The notes: generated by a model from the sequence alone, not told the origin. Shown: positions 46,232 to 59,457, numbered from the stretch's first letter. The stretch is 64,000 nucleotides of DNA from Paralvinella palmiformis (GCA_025642065.1 JAODUP010000165.1:439501-503500), one strand, 5' to 3'. Translations and numbers: made by a program.

Positions 46232-49200
46232 CCACCACACAATACAATTACAAACCCCTATCACAAATAAAGCCGCCCATAAAACCTAGGTAAAAACATC
46301 TGCTAAGCTTTATGCATAAACAACTAGTAAACCTATTTCCATAGGCAATAATAAACCATTTAGAAACCAAGGCATTGACCGACCTTGAGCTGATTTCAAC
46401 ATGTTACAAATTTACTACAGTTTTATAAACATAATTACGTATGAATACAAAATTAGCATATACTCTGTTAGAAACAAACAAGTAAGATGACCAATAACGG
46501 AAAACTCCTGGTAAATAATTACCGGCTATTTCCTTAAAATACGTCATTGCAAAATCAGATAACAAATTGTAGTTAAAAAAAGGTTTTTGCAAATCTTCTC
46601 ACAAACGATAGCAAGGTGTAGTGACACATGTCCTGACTTCAAAAGCAACGCAATCAACTGTTGGTTAAAATAGCCCTCCTTAGAACAACAGATGTACAAT
46701 TTTCTTTCGGTTATCCAGTAATATGTGAAACGCAAAATCCAAATCAAACGAACCAAAATTCAACACAAACACGGCACGGGTCCAACTCGGGGCCAAAACT
46801 TGTTCGCGACAAGCGTAAAAGAAATCCCGCCCAGGGAATAAAATGGACAAAGTATTAATTAAAGGTGATTTCAGTTCATTTAGAAATTGTCGCGTTAGTG
46901 AGCTAAAACACCTGGTAACAACCCAACTTAATACGAACCTGGAAATTGTCAATAAAACTACCATGAAAACTGGCTCACCACCAGAAACTATCCCCATGAA
47001 GCCTCCTCGCGCACGCACGCACGGATGGACGCACGCACGCAAATACACAATATTAACTTTTACATACAAATACTTTCCGACTTCATTGACATTAATTCCA
47101 CCAACAAGGTTCATCATCTGGCAGTCATTGCTAATTAATCTCACGACGCACCTTCTTACATACTGAAACGCCACATGACGGTGCTATATTTATAGTCCAT
47201 CGCATTTAATAAACTATTTCAATTATTAAAGCCAGACATACAGTAAAATATTATTTATTATGGAAATATCTTACACACCAAAAAATGGGCGATATTTTGT
47301 CCTCGCCTTCATTTTCGCGTTCGCCAAATTAAAGTGATCTCCAATGCCTATGTAAATTCGTGTCAATTAGAAAGTCATTCCGAAAACTCATGCCATCTCC
47401 TGAAATGTGTCATTTAGAACACAGAAGTAGAAGGAAAAAACCATCCCGGATAGCATAACAACGTACGTAGACCAACGTTGCGTTAGGCCGGCAAGGTTGT
47501 AGACTGTTTAGCAGCAATGGACCAGTGTCGGACCGACAGTTCAGCATTTCTCGTTCATCTTTTACGATATCAAAATTTATAGGTGAGTATTTCGCTATAT
47601 TAACATGATAATTCAGTGTTTCTGAAATATAGGTACGGAACATATATTAACCTAAATTTGTTTGCATTTATTGTCATTTTAATTGACGTCCAAGTTTCAA
47701 AATAATTTTCCCCGCAAAAATAGATATCGTTGTCATACAACGTAGGACCTATGTTGGTCCAGCAATGGTTGTTCACATTGAGCCCCCCCCCCTCCAACTC
47801 AGCCTCACTTTGGTAGTTTGATATACAAAATATACAAACGTAAAGAGCTCAGTTTCTATAACCATATACAGTTTGAATTATGTCAATAGATAACATGTAC
47901 AGAAAGTTATACACATTTTAATCAGATAAATATCGGGAATTTATGTCACCAATTACTATTAATTAAAGGTATTTGTATATAATAACATGGGAGTTGTTTT
48001 ATGTGGAAACTATCATATTATCTGAAGAGATCTGAAATTAGGGTCTTGCTTTGTTGGTCAATGTTTTCTTGAAGAAATTAGGATTAAATTAAGTGTATTA
48101 GTATATATGCCATGGGCAAAAAATTAGATTTCCAAAATAAGAAATTGTAAAATAATATAACTGACATTTAGGTTATTCCAAATGGATAAATTAATAAACA
48201 AATGCACTTCAAATATTGTTGTTTGGATTAACTAGATGTTTCATTCATATACATATCATACATATCAGATGAAATTATGGTGTTGTTCATATATTTATCA
48301 ACTCTATAGAAGGGTTATTATTATGACACAGACTATTAATTGTTTTTACGTTACCAGATAATACAATACTGTAACACAGGATTAGAATACAAGCTGTTGT
48401 TGTTGTTTAGAATTAACTCTATTTACTTACAGAATCTTGTTGGAATGCACAAGAGGGTGTCAGATTTCCAGGATAGGAGTATGTATGGAAGTTTGCAACT
48501 ATATAGTTTGTAAATACCATTTTTGTTCCCTGGAATAATTTTTGTAACCGATGCCAAATTTTGTGACAAAAAATGTACAATTGACATTGCTCAGATATTA
48601 TTGAAATAGGCGATTGTTTGTCTTTATTTAGCACACAGCGAAATATCTTGTTTTAAACAAATATCTATATATTATTCTTCTTCCATTTCACTGCTTCCAT
48701 TGTCAGAAATCTACCTTTAAAAAGACACCAAACCATCGTAATACGTTGCAACACCACGAATGAAGTCATCTTGATTATGCGATTGACTATATTTTGGAGA
48801 ATAAGAGCTCTAATTAATTCATTCCATCTTTCAGTGTGCACACTGGAAATTTATTTGTGTTTAAAATGCATTTTGGAAATATATAATTATTCTGTCTTCA
48901 TATAATTTTGTTGTGCACAGGGCATGTAATAACTTCATTACATTTTGTATGCTCGTTTTAATAGATATGATATTATTGATTTCGATTTTTCAGAGGGCTG
49001 GACGAGGTGGCACATATGCTGCAAAATTCTGTCTAATTAACTATACAATATTTATGGTTGTGAATTACTTTGTACATGAAACTGGCTAAATGAACTCTAT
49101 GAATTTAGTTCTTTGAAGAGGAGTGATGCATGTTCATTATATTTAGCATTTGATATTACACTTATTGCCTTTTTTGTATTACGTACGTTAAAGAATAAAT

Positions 49201-49654
49201 TTGTAGAATTAAATTAATAAAAATATATAAAACTTTTGAAGACATATTTTGTTTTCATTACTGTTACAGACCATCATTGGACCAAGCCAATGATGATGAC
49301 CGTCTTCCAGCAACACCCTATAACACTTAAACAATCACGTTATTTCTGGAGTGAAACACGGCATGCACAGGAGGGACATCATCACCAATACACGGTCTCG
49401 GTATGCTATGTATATCTAATTGCAACGATGTGGCACCATCCATCAGGTTTGCAACATAGCATGTCATCCATGGACCAGTGTAGCGTACAATATTGGACAC
49501 TGTTGGACCATGGTTGGTCCAAGATTGTTGTGCTATCTGGGATGCAGCTTACAATTTATTAAAAATATAAACAATATGCACTAAATGATAATAAGTTTAT
49601 AAATTAATGTATTTTAAAACAGCGTCAATTCTTTCTAGCTGTTCATAAAATGTA

Positions 49655-49845
49655 CGGAGACTTCGCCCAATAGGAAATTTACGGTCATTTCGCCCATGAC
49701 GAGATCTCGTGGGCGAGATTGACCGGTGGTGACATCTATGGGCTGCATATGAAGTTGCCATTGAACAGTTAGCAAATGTTCCACGTCTATCAAAGAAACA
49801 ACGGGATTTGCAGACTGAGACTGCGACAGTAAAGTATAATAGATA
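49655..49845. other. possible transposon end with coding-like segment
   Basis: Repeated inverted motifs (ttcgccca, gggcgag, gaccg) are typical of DNA-transposon ends. They are followed on plus by an open frame HLWAAYEVAIEQLANVPRLS then KKQRDLQTETATV, which reads like protein but is too short to classify. Confidence 0.3.
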
Positions 49846-50050
49846 TAATATTTATTTTATATTATTATAAAACTTCTATTCAGTGAAAAGGTAACATAAT
49901 TTCACGTGTGCAAATATCTAGGATATTGTAAATTCCCAAATAATATTTGGTCAGATGCTGGTCCCATAATAACAATATGTCTCTATCATGGGAAAAGCTG
50001 GGCGCTATAGACTATAGTATATGTCATGTCCATGGCCATAAGCACGTGAT

Positions 50051-50250
50051 GCGCCTCCATGGTCTAACTGGTAGCACCTAGGTTCAAACCCCAGCTGGGA
50101 TTATTAGGCCACATATCACTACCATCCGTGTTCGAATCTCGGCGTGGGCATATCTGAAGGTTGTTTCATCTTTGACTTCGCTTCATTACCATTGGAGGTC
50201 GCTCGGCCCATTTAGCCTACCGTGTGCACAAAGGTGGCCGTAAATTAAAA
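50051..50250 (+). mobile_element. chimeric tRNA-derived SINE
   Basis: A partial subfamily-B head (GTCTAACTGGTAGCACC, GGTTCAAACCCC) is followed directly by a second head region (GTGTTCGAATCTCGG) and a normal SINE A body and core. Two copies are fused. Confidence 0.8.
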
Positions 50251-51789
50251 CAGCAACATTTTCATTTAGATAGGCATATGTCTTTTGTACAAACATTTAG
50301 TCCTTTCATTCTTTTCATCCACCGGGAATAAAAATATCATCCTATTAACTTGTGGGTCAAGAAAAATTATAGCTATCATTCAGTGTATATTGTTTCTATT
50401 TTTGGCTTAACTATAAAATCTCTTAGCTTCAGGTATAGACCGTATAGTTAAATTAGAATGAAGTTTGATTCGTGGTAAAATGTGCGATAATATTAGACTC
50501 GTAGTTATGGTGACTAGAAACATCATATTGATTAAGGCATCGGTTTTGTATTGTCGACTATTTAACCATCGGTTACATTGTGCGGATATTCGATATCGCA
50601 CAATTCAAGCCAATAAATCTGTTATCATATGTACGTCCAAATTAACGTTTCTTATAATGCTTAAATAGTCAATACATTGCAGGATTACCAATTTTAATAG
50701 ATACTAGCTCTAATAATATTAGGGGGGGGGGGACACACCCACACACTGCCTTTTAACACCTAATTTAAGACAGTTATTATGACAAAATTATATAACATAT
50801 TTTTTTAAATTAATAACTAGATGAAATAGTATATTTCAAACAAGGAACTAGCACCCATTACAACATAATTATCAACAAATTTACTACATTTATCCCATTT
50901 GTCTTAGATTTGGCTTTACTTCTAGAAAGTTTCATTTGCCAGTCCTGCCAGATCTATTGATAGGGAAATAGGTGAATATTAAAAACAGTTATTGTAGCAT
51001 TAATATATGAAATTAATAATTTTTTCTGGTGCATCTGCGATCTTCTGTCTCTGCTCTAATGCTCCTCATTATTCCGCTGAGAGGACATTTGGTGTTACAC
51101 TGTATCCTAATTCTATGGATTGTTAGTCCAAATATTATATAGCCATTATTTACAAAACCCCTCTAATATCCATTAATGATCCTTGCTGGGTAGTGTGCAT
51201 TTTGCTCTGTTTCAGCTGAAAACGTTTCGTTACACAAAATCCTGCCAAAACATATACAGGAACGCAAAGGAATAAAACTCACTTCAGTGATAGGATCCCA
51301 TTTTCTATCATTGGAAAAGTTAAACTTGAATGTCATCAGCAGTGGACAACTAAAGAAACAACAGTTAGTAAATATTGGTTAAGCATATGTTTCAAATAAG
51401 CGTTTTAAGACAGTTCTTAGTATATCTATGATAGGTCCCTGAACATAATTTATATTATATTAAAATACCCACGCGCGCGCGCACACACGCATTCTTTGAT
51501 GCAGTGACTGATCATTCCTACAAAATGTGAGAAAGAAATTTCAAAATTGATACTCGTGTGTTGTGTTTTCTTTCTTTTTTACTAAAGGAAGCAACTGACT
51601 ACTGGTAGATATACAAATACAGACAAAAGTGCAGTCGAAGAGTATGAAAAAGACATGATCAGCTATAAATTTAAAATACTAAAGACGCTAAATGTTAGAT
51701 TTAATTGATAGCAGCTTTATCTTAGGTACTTGAAATGCATACTAGGTAGTATCATTTTAAAGATGTTGTATACTTATGTGATTGCTAAT
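50251..51789. other. no gene recognised
   Basis: AT-rich with a poly-G run at about 50723-50732 and a (GC)n(AC)n stretch at about 51471-51488. Confidence 0.5.
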
Positions 51790-53540
51790 TATTGTTATTA
51801 AATGTCGTATCAGCGTAGCGCATGTCTTTTAATGTCATTTTAACGTGATTATCACTTTTGTCGGGATATACGATTATTATAATTCCTATAAAAGATTGTT
51901 AATTCATACTCTTGGGCAAAGTCCATGCAAGTACAATGCAAAATTCATCAACAGATGATCTTATGCAGTAGAAACTTAGAAAGGATAAGCAAATCTGAAA
52001 AGATGAGTTTTCGAATGATGACGGAAATAAACTATGATGTTTTATGAATTAACGCGTTCAGGGAGTGCGTTCCAATGAGTAGGGACAGTAACTGAAAAAG
52101 CAAGGGTGCCAGCATGAGTTTTATCCGTAAGATCAGACAGGTGAGAACCAGATAAACGGAGCACTCTGGACTTGAGTGATACAGAAAGCATGGAAAATAA
52201 ATACGGAGCTTCTCCGTCAGAAAGAGTTTGATAGGCAATAGTGCAGAGTTTGAAAATGATGCGAGATTGAACAGGAAGCCAGTGAAGAGAGTTCAGGAGT
52301 GGCATAGAATGAGAAAACCGAGGAGACTGTGTGACAACTCTAGCGAAGCAGTCCTGAACACACTGAAGGTTTAGAATATCCTTAAATGCAATGCTATAAA
52401 GAAGAGAGTTACAGTTATCAAACCTACTAGTAATGAGTGTTGTAACAATAGTTTTGGGGACTGAAAGAGAAATATAGCAGCGAATACGGCGAAGGTCACG
52501 AGTATGGTAGAAGCAACAACGACATGTCGTAGAAATTTTTTTTAATCCGCTATCAATTGCAACATCAAGATCGCGTACAGTGTCTGATGGTTTGATATTA
52601 CAAATAAGGATGGGCGTAGGGAAGAAACGAGTAGGTTTCCCGCGTTGTCTGGAAGTTCCAATAATAATTAAATCTATTTTGTTAGCATTGAGCCTAAGTT
52701 TATTGTTTGTCATCCAGCCAGAGATATCACCGAGACAGTCATCTAGCTGTGTAAGAGACATATCTGCGTCTGTTGTAGGTAAAGTTATGTATATTTGGGT
52801 GTTATCTACGTATAAATGATGGTCTAATTTGTGGCAGTGAATAAGAAAGCTTAGTGGTGTCGTATCCAGAGTAAACTGCAACGGTCCAAGAACAGAGCCT
52901 TGGGGAACGACGTAAAACAAAGGAGCTGCCTTTCAAAAGCAGTTTCTTAGTGCTATTTACTACAGTCTATTTATTAAGAATATGCGGATCCAAGTGAGTG
53001 CAATGCCAGATATGTCATACCAAACAGAGAGGCTATCTAGGAGAACAAATTAATCAATGGTGTCAAAAGCTGCAGAAAAATCTAAAAGCGTTATTGCTCT
53101 GACCTTTCCTGTGTTCATGTTTAGTGATATGCCATTGTGAACTTTCAGTAGGGCAGTTTCTGTGGGATGAAATTGTTTCTAAGCAGACTGGTAAACATTA
53201 GACAAGTGATTACAGTTTAAGTGAACGTTCAAACGACAGGACACAGCTTTTCTAAAACTTTAGATATGAATGATAGATTAGAAATAGGTCTATAACTGTT
53301 TAGGTCATTGACATGTTTAAATTGAGAAAGGAATACTCCAGAGCTTAGTGATAAATGTATTATCTTATAGTAATTAGAACACTTAGTGCGTGAAGACAAG
53401 ATTTCAGCAGAAATGTAGGGATAGAACCAAGTTCGCAGGACATATTAGGGGATGATTAAATCAGTTTAGCAAATTCAGTAAGTGAGGCTGGTTTAAACAC
53501 TGCAATTTCTTTCTGATATGACATTGACGTGATCGGATAA
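51790..53540 (-). mobile_element. LINE (CR1/L2-like), second family, 5' truncated
   Basis: A long minus-strand LINE. Its RT C-terminal two thirds read openly at 52042-52920; the N-terminal part upstream to about 53540 is broken but shows LLDFSAAFDTID and CELGSIPTFLLK. The 3' end lies near 51790. Its 5' end abuts the gypsy integrase relic at about 53540, so it was either inserted there or joined by rearrangement. Confidence 0.85.
52042..52920 (-). pseudogene. LINE reverse transcriptase with mutated active site
   Basis: 292 codons contain VPQGSVLGPLQFTL, HHLYVDNTQIYI, WMTNNKLRLNANK, LHWLPVQSRIIFK and HWNALPERVN. The catalytic YADD box reads YVDN, so the last Asp is lost and the enzyme would be inactive even though the frame is open. 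Confidence 0.85.
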
Positions 53541-54472
53541 ACCTGTTAAATCATTCCATAATTCCATTACCTATTGCATGATACGGAGTTGTTCGAGATT
53601 GTTGTGCACCTGTCAATTTACGTAATTCCCGAATAACATTACTCTGGAATGTTGCCCCCCTGATCTAAGTGCCAGCGTTGAGGAAGCCCATAAAACATAA
53701 ATCCATTAAACAACACTTCTGTTTTAGTTTTGCAGTTTTGTTATTTATGGGGATGACTGTGGAAAACATTGTGAAATGATCAGTTATCCCCAATATATTT
53801 TGATAACCCCCTTCGATGTTTCCAAAGTTAAATAGTCCAGGCGCACAAACTCAAATGGTTGAGTGGTGACTTTATTCACTAAAGGAGCCCGGTTATTAGT
53901 AGGTGATTTACGATCGATACACCTAGTACGCGCACGTACCTACTCATGAACATGAGAAGTCATATTTGGCCAATATACTCTATCTCGTAACACATTCAAG
54001 CTACGTTCTCTACCAAGATGTCCCAATATCATCATGAGCACAACACAAAGCTTGTTCACGAAATGCACAAGGCAAAACTAGTTGAAATTTACATCGCCGT
54101 TGTCATTCAACACGCGATACAATACACCACGCTTACACGTCAACTTTCGAAATTCACGAAGCAGTGTCTTACCCTCCTTTGAGGTTAATTCTGAAGAGTT
54201 TGGTTTCGTATTGTTAGTCACAGCACGTACATATGCGCCAATAATATGATCATCACGTTGCCGTCACCTTAAATCATTTGGACATATAACACCTTGCAAA
54301 TCAATCTCATCAACTAAATGATTGGTCGACATGCTAGGTTTTTTTAATATAAGGATGAACAAAGTGACCTTTATACCAGACGTGATTATTTTCCATTGGA
54401 ATAACCTTAGATTCAATCTCGGACACATCATAGTCACGTAGCATGCGGGAAAGACCATCAGCATCACTTCGA

Positions 54473-55090
54473 CTACCCACAGGGATACCTAATAGAAAAG
54501 TCATACGAACTGAGAGCTGCAATCCATCTATGGCCAGTTGCATATAATTTAGCTTTCTGGAGAGGTTGCATCATATCCATCTGATCATGTGTGAACTGCT
54601 TCTTATCGAACTTGCCTTCAATGATCATAGTGGTATTTTCTGGAACAAATATTTTCCTAGAGGCCGCAGACTTGACGACAGCTAGCCGTCCAGAAGACTT
54701 GTTCTGCAAGCGGTTCTGAAGTATCATACATTGAAAAGCGAAATACAAAGCATCTCGCATCCTCACGTACTGCTGAAAACGTGTACCATGCAGCTGTTGA
54801 GCAGCATTTAAAAGAGGCTTCAAGACATTAGTCCCAAGAATAACAGGAACCTTCAGTCCGAAACGAGTGTCTGGTGTAACTAGAAGCAAACAAATGGTAG
54901 GATCAACAACTCCAGCCATTCCAATGTCAACATTAACACATCCAGAATAAGGCAATTTCTGATCACCTGCACACTCAATGTCCAAATGGAAATCATGGTT
55001 TAAAAACTTTGTCCGTGAATGTAGAAGGAAAGGCGCTGTGACAAATGGTAGAAACATTAGCGCCAGTGTCTAAAAGTGCATTGAAAAAAT
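54473..55090 (-). pseudogene. gypsy protease fused to RNase H tail
   Basis: The frame has the retropepsin active site LLDTGANVS, then VPVILGTNVL, a linker ending MQPLQKAK, and immediately ATGHRWIAALSSYDFSIRYP, the last strand of RNase H that should lie several hundred residues later. A one-base shift then gives SRSDADGLSRML. The intervening reverse transcriptase is absent. Confidence 0.85.
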
Positions 55091-55823
55091 TATCATTAAC
55101 AGATATATGAATTCATTCGAATGACTTACAAAATCAGATACATTCATTATTCAAGCTCTTTAATTTAGAGTCTGGTGTACTAGCTAAACAGACCCTAATT
55201 CCTTGTTTATAGACTGAGGTGTTAAATCTACACAACAACCGTAGGCTTTGTGACCTTCATGACCACATCAGTGACAGATGACCTGTCGTCTAGTTTGCGC
55301 ACTTTGGACATTGTAACCTGACTCTACAGTGAGGGCATTACTCTGTGTTGGTGTTATTTCCCTCTCGTTCCAGTTCTCCGCTCTATTCTGATTCCATCTG
55401 GTGTTACTACGAAATCTCCGGTTATAATTTCTCAATCTCCAAGAGTCGCTTTGTGACTAGTTCTTTATGTCCTTCGTTACATTAGCCATTTCGTCCATTT
55501 TCGTTTCGTACCTAATGCATGAATGGTATATTTTAAAGTTGTCATCTCTGATGTATCATCTGAAGCATCAGCGCTAGTCATTTTCATTTACGCGGTCTTC
55601 TTTGGTTTGTCCGTATTGGTAGCTTTGTCTTCCATCTCAGCACGTCGAGCCTGGTGGAGTAGCTTATCAAACCTACGCAAGCTGTCTTTCTGTCGGAGGT
55701 CACTGTAATATTTCCGACGCAATGTCTCTTCGGGCCTTTTAATATGATCAGGTCATCTTCAAGTGCTCTGTACAACAGATCCTCAATCCTACAGCACCAC
55801 GAAGAAACACTTTCCGTTGGTTC

Positions 55824-56325
55824 CTAAGTTGCCTTGTGGAACTCAGTGAGCAGATCACTTGGATCTTCAACGCTGCCATATATGATATGTAATTTATTTA
55901 ATATCTGGCCAATGTTTGAATCCACTCCAAGTCTTCGCATTACTTTAGCTGCTTCTCCACGTAGATATTTTTTGGCGACTGTAGTAATTGTATGCTCAGA
56001 GTACGATACTTCCCGAAACAGACTTAATATTTTATATTTCCACGCTTCATAAGCAGTCTCTTTGTGATCACCTACCCCATAAAATGCAAATACTTTGGGG
56101 GTATGCAGGACATGCGTAGTCCTGCCTGTAGTAACTGATGGTTTCAGATCATCTGTTGATATCTCAGTATCTTGTGGTAGTCCAGCAAAACGACCTTGGC
56201 TACGAGTGAAATCCTCCACCCATTGTTGTAAATCGAGGAATATCCAGTTTAGTGTTAGCCCCGAGAGATTCAAAACATTCAACTAGTTTCGGCACATCCT
56301 CATCTGACATTTTTTCAGCCATCAT
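55824..56325 (-). pseudogene. gypsy Gag (PNMA-like)
   Basis: MSDEDVPKLVECFESLG at the start, a frameshift near 56235, then KVFAFYGVGDHKETAYEAWK, KKYLRGEAAKVMRRLG and LNKLHIIYGSVEDPSDLLTE, the pattern of PNMA/gypsy capsid proteins. A CCHC knuckle relic follows at 55245-55290 (CGHEGHKAYGC with a stop). Confidence 0.8.
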
Positions 56326-56330
56326 GAATT

Positions 56331-57949
56331 AATGACGAAGTTACTGCATGTACCAGTAATATAAACCACTGACCAAGACAGTCACTGTTAATATCAAATA
56401 TAAAAGTCATCGTGGGTGGCTGACTACGTTAAATGGCGCTGGCGTCTCCACTGAATTATTTAAAATAAAGGGGGACGCTTAAAAACTGATAACGTAAAAA
56501 CAATTGGTAGTGACCACCCTCAGGGTATTTCAGCTATTTCCGTACTGCTCCCCTGTGAGTGTTGGGGGAAGAGGTTTCTCAACCAATCCCCACATAGAGG
56601 CTGTGCCGAATAAGCGACAGCCTGGGAATTCTCCCCGAATAACAAAACAATATATATATATATATTTATTTTTGTAGTTTTTTTTTTGGGGGGGGGGGTT
56701 GGAGTGGAGAATTTCAAGGAGAATAGTTTCTGCACAGTTTCGAGTGGAGTTTGTACAGTGAGTAGAATGTATAGAAATAAAGTAGATTCGAGACTACCAT
56801 GAGTTCGGAGTTTTGAAAGAGACTGCTTGGCTAAGGCCGACATGCGGGACAGACTGATGGCTGAGCTGGCGGCGTCCCGGATGTCGGTACTTTTCAAAAT
56901 GTGCCACTGAATTTTCCACCAAAAAAAAACGCCGGGGAAAATCATGTGACTAGAACGGGCCAGTGAACAACGAACAAGTAATACGAAGTACGTACAATAT
57001 TAAAATTAATGCAACCTAATGCAATTTATTTCAGCTATAGTAATAATTAAATAATTTGTAAATCACCCAATGACAATGTCACTAATTGAGAAATTGCTGG
57101 TTTGAGCCATCTCTCAATATGCCATGGTGTATTTTTAATATAAAATATTTTGAAGCCGTATCCCGCTGTAACAGCTAATATGACATTTTGGCTCTAAGTA
57201 TGGGACTTGGGAATGTTGGTGAATAGTGATTAAGCTATTTGAGGTGTCTGACTTGAGCCACTAGAATATTTGCCAATATATAATATATTAAAGTGGTTCG
57301 ACTGTTTTCGGGCCGTGTCACTATATAGTCCGACCGGAATTCCATAAACAGCCAAAATGTGTCCTATATTTCTGACCCAATTATTTGACCTATTTTCTCA
57401 GCCAATTACCTGGCAGCATTGGGTAAAGTCCCACCCATATGTTAGCCAACTCCCCGATTCCGGTTGTTATGATTGCCTCTACGACGTACACATAACTGTT
57501 GTATTTACGAATTAAATAAAAAGGTATTGACAGAAAGGTTTACTAGATACATCTGATTAATTCGGTATTCGTGTTTATCTGTACTCGTATTGTCGATATA
57601 TATATTAAATCATAGATAAAAATAGGTTTACAATAAGCAATATAGTGAGAACTAGATCTATAGATCTAACTTCGCCACCTACCACCTTCGTCATTTGGGA
57701 AAAATCGTCACACGCCACAGTTCGACACTCCTTTATTGATGGATTGATTTTATTTATTCAGAATCATATAAATACAACGATTATTATAGATATCACAGTT
57801 CAGTGTAAATGTCAGAAAAAATGTACCAATGATAAAGAAAAGGCCGACACTAAAAGTAAATGCTAGGAATAGATATCACAAAACTGATTTCCATTGAGGG
57901 CATAGCCATAGTCATACACTGACACAGTCATAGTGGAACTAAAAGAATT
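56331..57949. other. no gene recognised
   Basis: Includes the likely 5' untranslated region of the second gypsy element and a (TA)n plus poly-T/poly-G tract at about 56650-56700. I identified no LTR with confidence. Confidence 0.4.
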
Positions 57950-58063
57950 GGTAAATGGAAAAATCACTACTGGACAATTACCCATTGGACAATTCCCCAC
58001 TATACGAATTAGTATTTTTTGTTAAACTTTAACGAAGAATAATTTTCATTAGTATTGACATAT

Positions 58064-58673
58064 TCAAGAGTAATGGAATTGACATTCCATGTGGGTGGTG
58101 GGTATATAGGATCCTAAGGGGAGGGATGGATCCATCTGGAAGTTGTGGGGCTGAATACGACGGAATGCTCCGGACACATAGGTGTTGTCAAAGTAGTCCA
58201 GGAGAGGTTTGAGTCCTTCTGATGTGTGTTCCCATATATATGTCGTACCTTCAGGACCATCATCCACTGGTAAAAAGTCCATCTAGCATGCCACAGAACA
58301 GTTTCACCTCCTCTTCTCTATATCATTGTACAAGACCAAGAGTCTGGATCTTCCTCTGTTTGGCCTGTGTGAGGTGATAGAACCAGCCATGTACATTGAC
58401 TTGAGGTCCGAAGGATAACATCACAGCATTAATCACAACTTTTTCGAAGTCAAGGGTGATGGTTGTGGGATCAGCCTGGAAACCGAGTTCTGTACGTCTG
58501 TCTTGTATGGCAGTGAACGGTTCCTCGTAGGTGGACTGATGCTTGTTTGGCAGGAACGCATACCCACAGGTCACAGCCAACTCTCCTAACGGTACACGGA
58601 TTACATACAGCTGAATGAACAGTAGTGGTGCAACATTGAATGTTCCATCCATATACCAGGAGTCAGAACTAAA
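58064..58673 (-). pseudogene. MULE transposase fragment
   Basis: Minus-strand motifs SDSWYMDGTFNVAP (first catalytic Asp), GYAFLPNKHQSTYEEPF, ITLDFEKVVINAV (second Asp), HGWFYHLTQAKQRKIQ and LGLVQ match the MULE transposase core. After a TGA at about 58325 and a frameshift near 58280, the downstream MULE segment follows (FLPVDDGPEG, LLDYFDNTYVSG). The N-terminal part upstream of the first Asp is cut off by the LINE insertion, and I do not find it on the other side. Confidence 0.85.
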
Positions 58674-59457
58674 CATGGGTGCATCTTCGATTACCCCTAA
58701 TGGGTCAGTAAAAAATCTAGGGGTTATTTTTGACCAATGTATTAACATGCATGAACATGTCACATCAGTATGCCGAGCTGCCTACTACCATCTTAAGAAC
58801 ATCCACTGTTTAAAAGCATTCTTGACACAAGAATCACTTGTAACTGTAGTTCATGCCTTTGTTACATCTCATATAGACTATTGTAACTCCCTGTTATATG
58901 GCATATCTGATTATAACACTAATCGCCTTCAGCGAATCCAGAATAGTGCAGCTCGCATTGTAACAAATACTAGAAAATCACCCCAATTCTTCAAAAACTA
59001 CACTGGCTACCTGTTATACAGCGTATCCATTTTAAGATTCTGTTAATAACTTATAAATCTATTAATGATATGGCGCCAGAATACCTGTGTGAACTGGTTT
59101 CCATTAGAAAGTCATCCCCAAAACTCAGGTCATCCAGTCAGATACTATTGCAGGTTCCAGTGTCTTGGCTCAAGTCATATGGTGATTGTGCATTTAGTAT
59201 TGCAGCCCCCACTTTGTGGAATAAGTTGCCGGCAAATATTAGAAATGCATCGTCTCTTGGAAATTTTAAGTCTCTTCTAAAAACACACCTATTTAAGGTC
59301 GCTTTCACAGATAAATAATTATTATCTTTTAAATCATTACAGGGTTTTTACAGACATTATTTGGGGTATTATTATGTTACATATTATTTGTACAGTGCCT
59401 TTGAATGGCTCCTGCTAGTAAGGGCGGCTTTATTAAATATACATTATTATTATTATG
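58674..59457 (+). mobile_element. LINE copy 2, 5' truncated, near-identical to copy 1
   Basis: It matches 5217-6004 closely along its length, apart from scattered substitutions and a 12-base deletion at about 58978. It includes the RT thumb, the C-terminal segment and the tail with ATT repeats. Its frame around 59030 retains the T missing from copy 1. It interrupts the MULE transposase. Confidence 0.92.

Larger units (their letters stand above)
44844..49650. other. no gene recognised; long simple repeats
   Basis: Contains (AC)n at 45379-45404, a (CT)n/(GT)n composite at about 45508-45625 and a (TG)n(AG)n composite at about 46067-46229. A 35-base fragment of the main LINE family lies at about 47363-47400 (attagaaagtcattccgaaa). 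Scattered ttggaccaa-type motifs at 47745-47775 and 49264-49530 hint at a decayed palindromic repeat. Confidence 0.5.
53540..56330 (-). mobile_element. second Ty3/gypsy element, internally deleted
   Basis: Minus strand, in order: Gag (from about 56325), zinc knuckle (about 55245-55290), protease (about 54760-55090), a deletion, the RNase H C-terminus, the integrase zinc-binding region (about 53940-54060, GHLGRERSLNVLRDRVYWPN) and an integrase core relic (about 53545-53680, FQSNVIRELRKLTGAQQSRT, with an in-frame stop). No LTRs were identified; the 3' end is cut by the LINE at 53540. Confidence 0.85.

Noticed and set aside
45416..46293. Open frames dominated by SLSL, RERE or CVCV
   Set aside because: Produced by (CT)n, (GT)n and (AG)n microsatellites.
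46680..47174. 164-codon minus-strand frame and an overlapping 107-codon plus-strand frame
   Set aside because: No recognisable domain, no clear splice or start context, and both run through a GCAC-type simple repeat. Overlapping frames on both strands argue for chance.
49236..49562. 108-codon plus-strand frame
   Set aside because: Low-complexity His/Met/Gln-rich content over a region with repeated ttggacca-type motifs; probably a decayed repeat.
53200..53540. LTR of the second gypsy element
   Set aside because: I looked for a second long repeat on both sides of the element and did not find a pair; the LINE lies where the 3' LTR should be.
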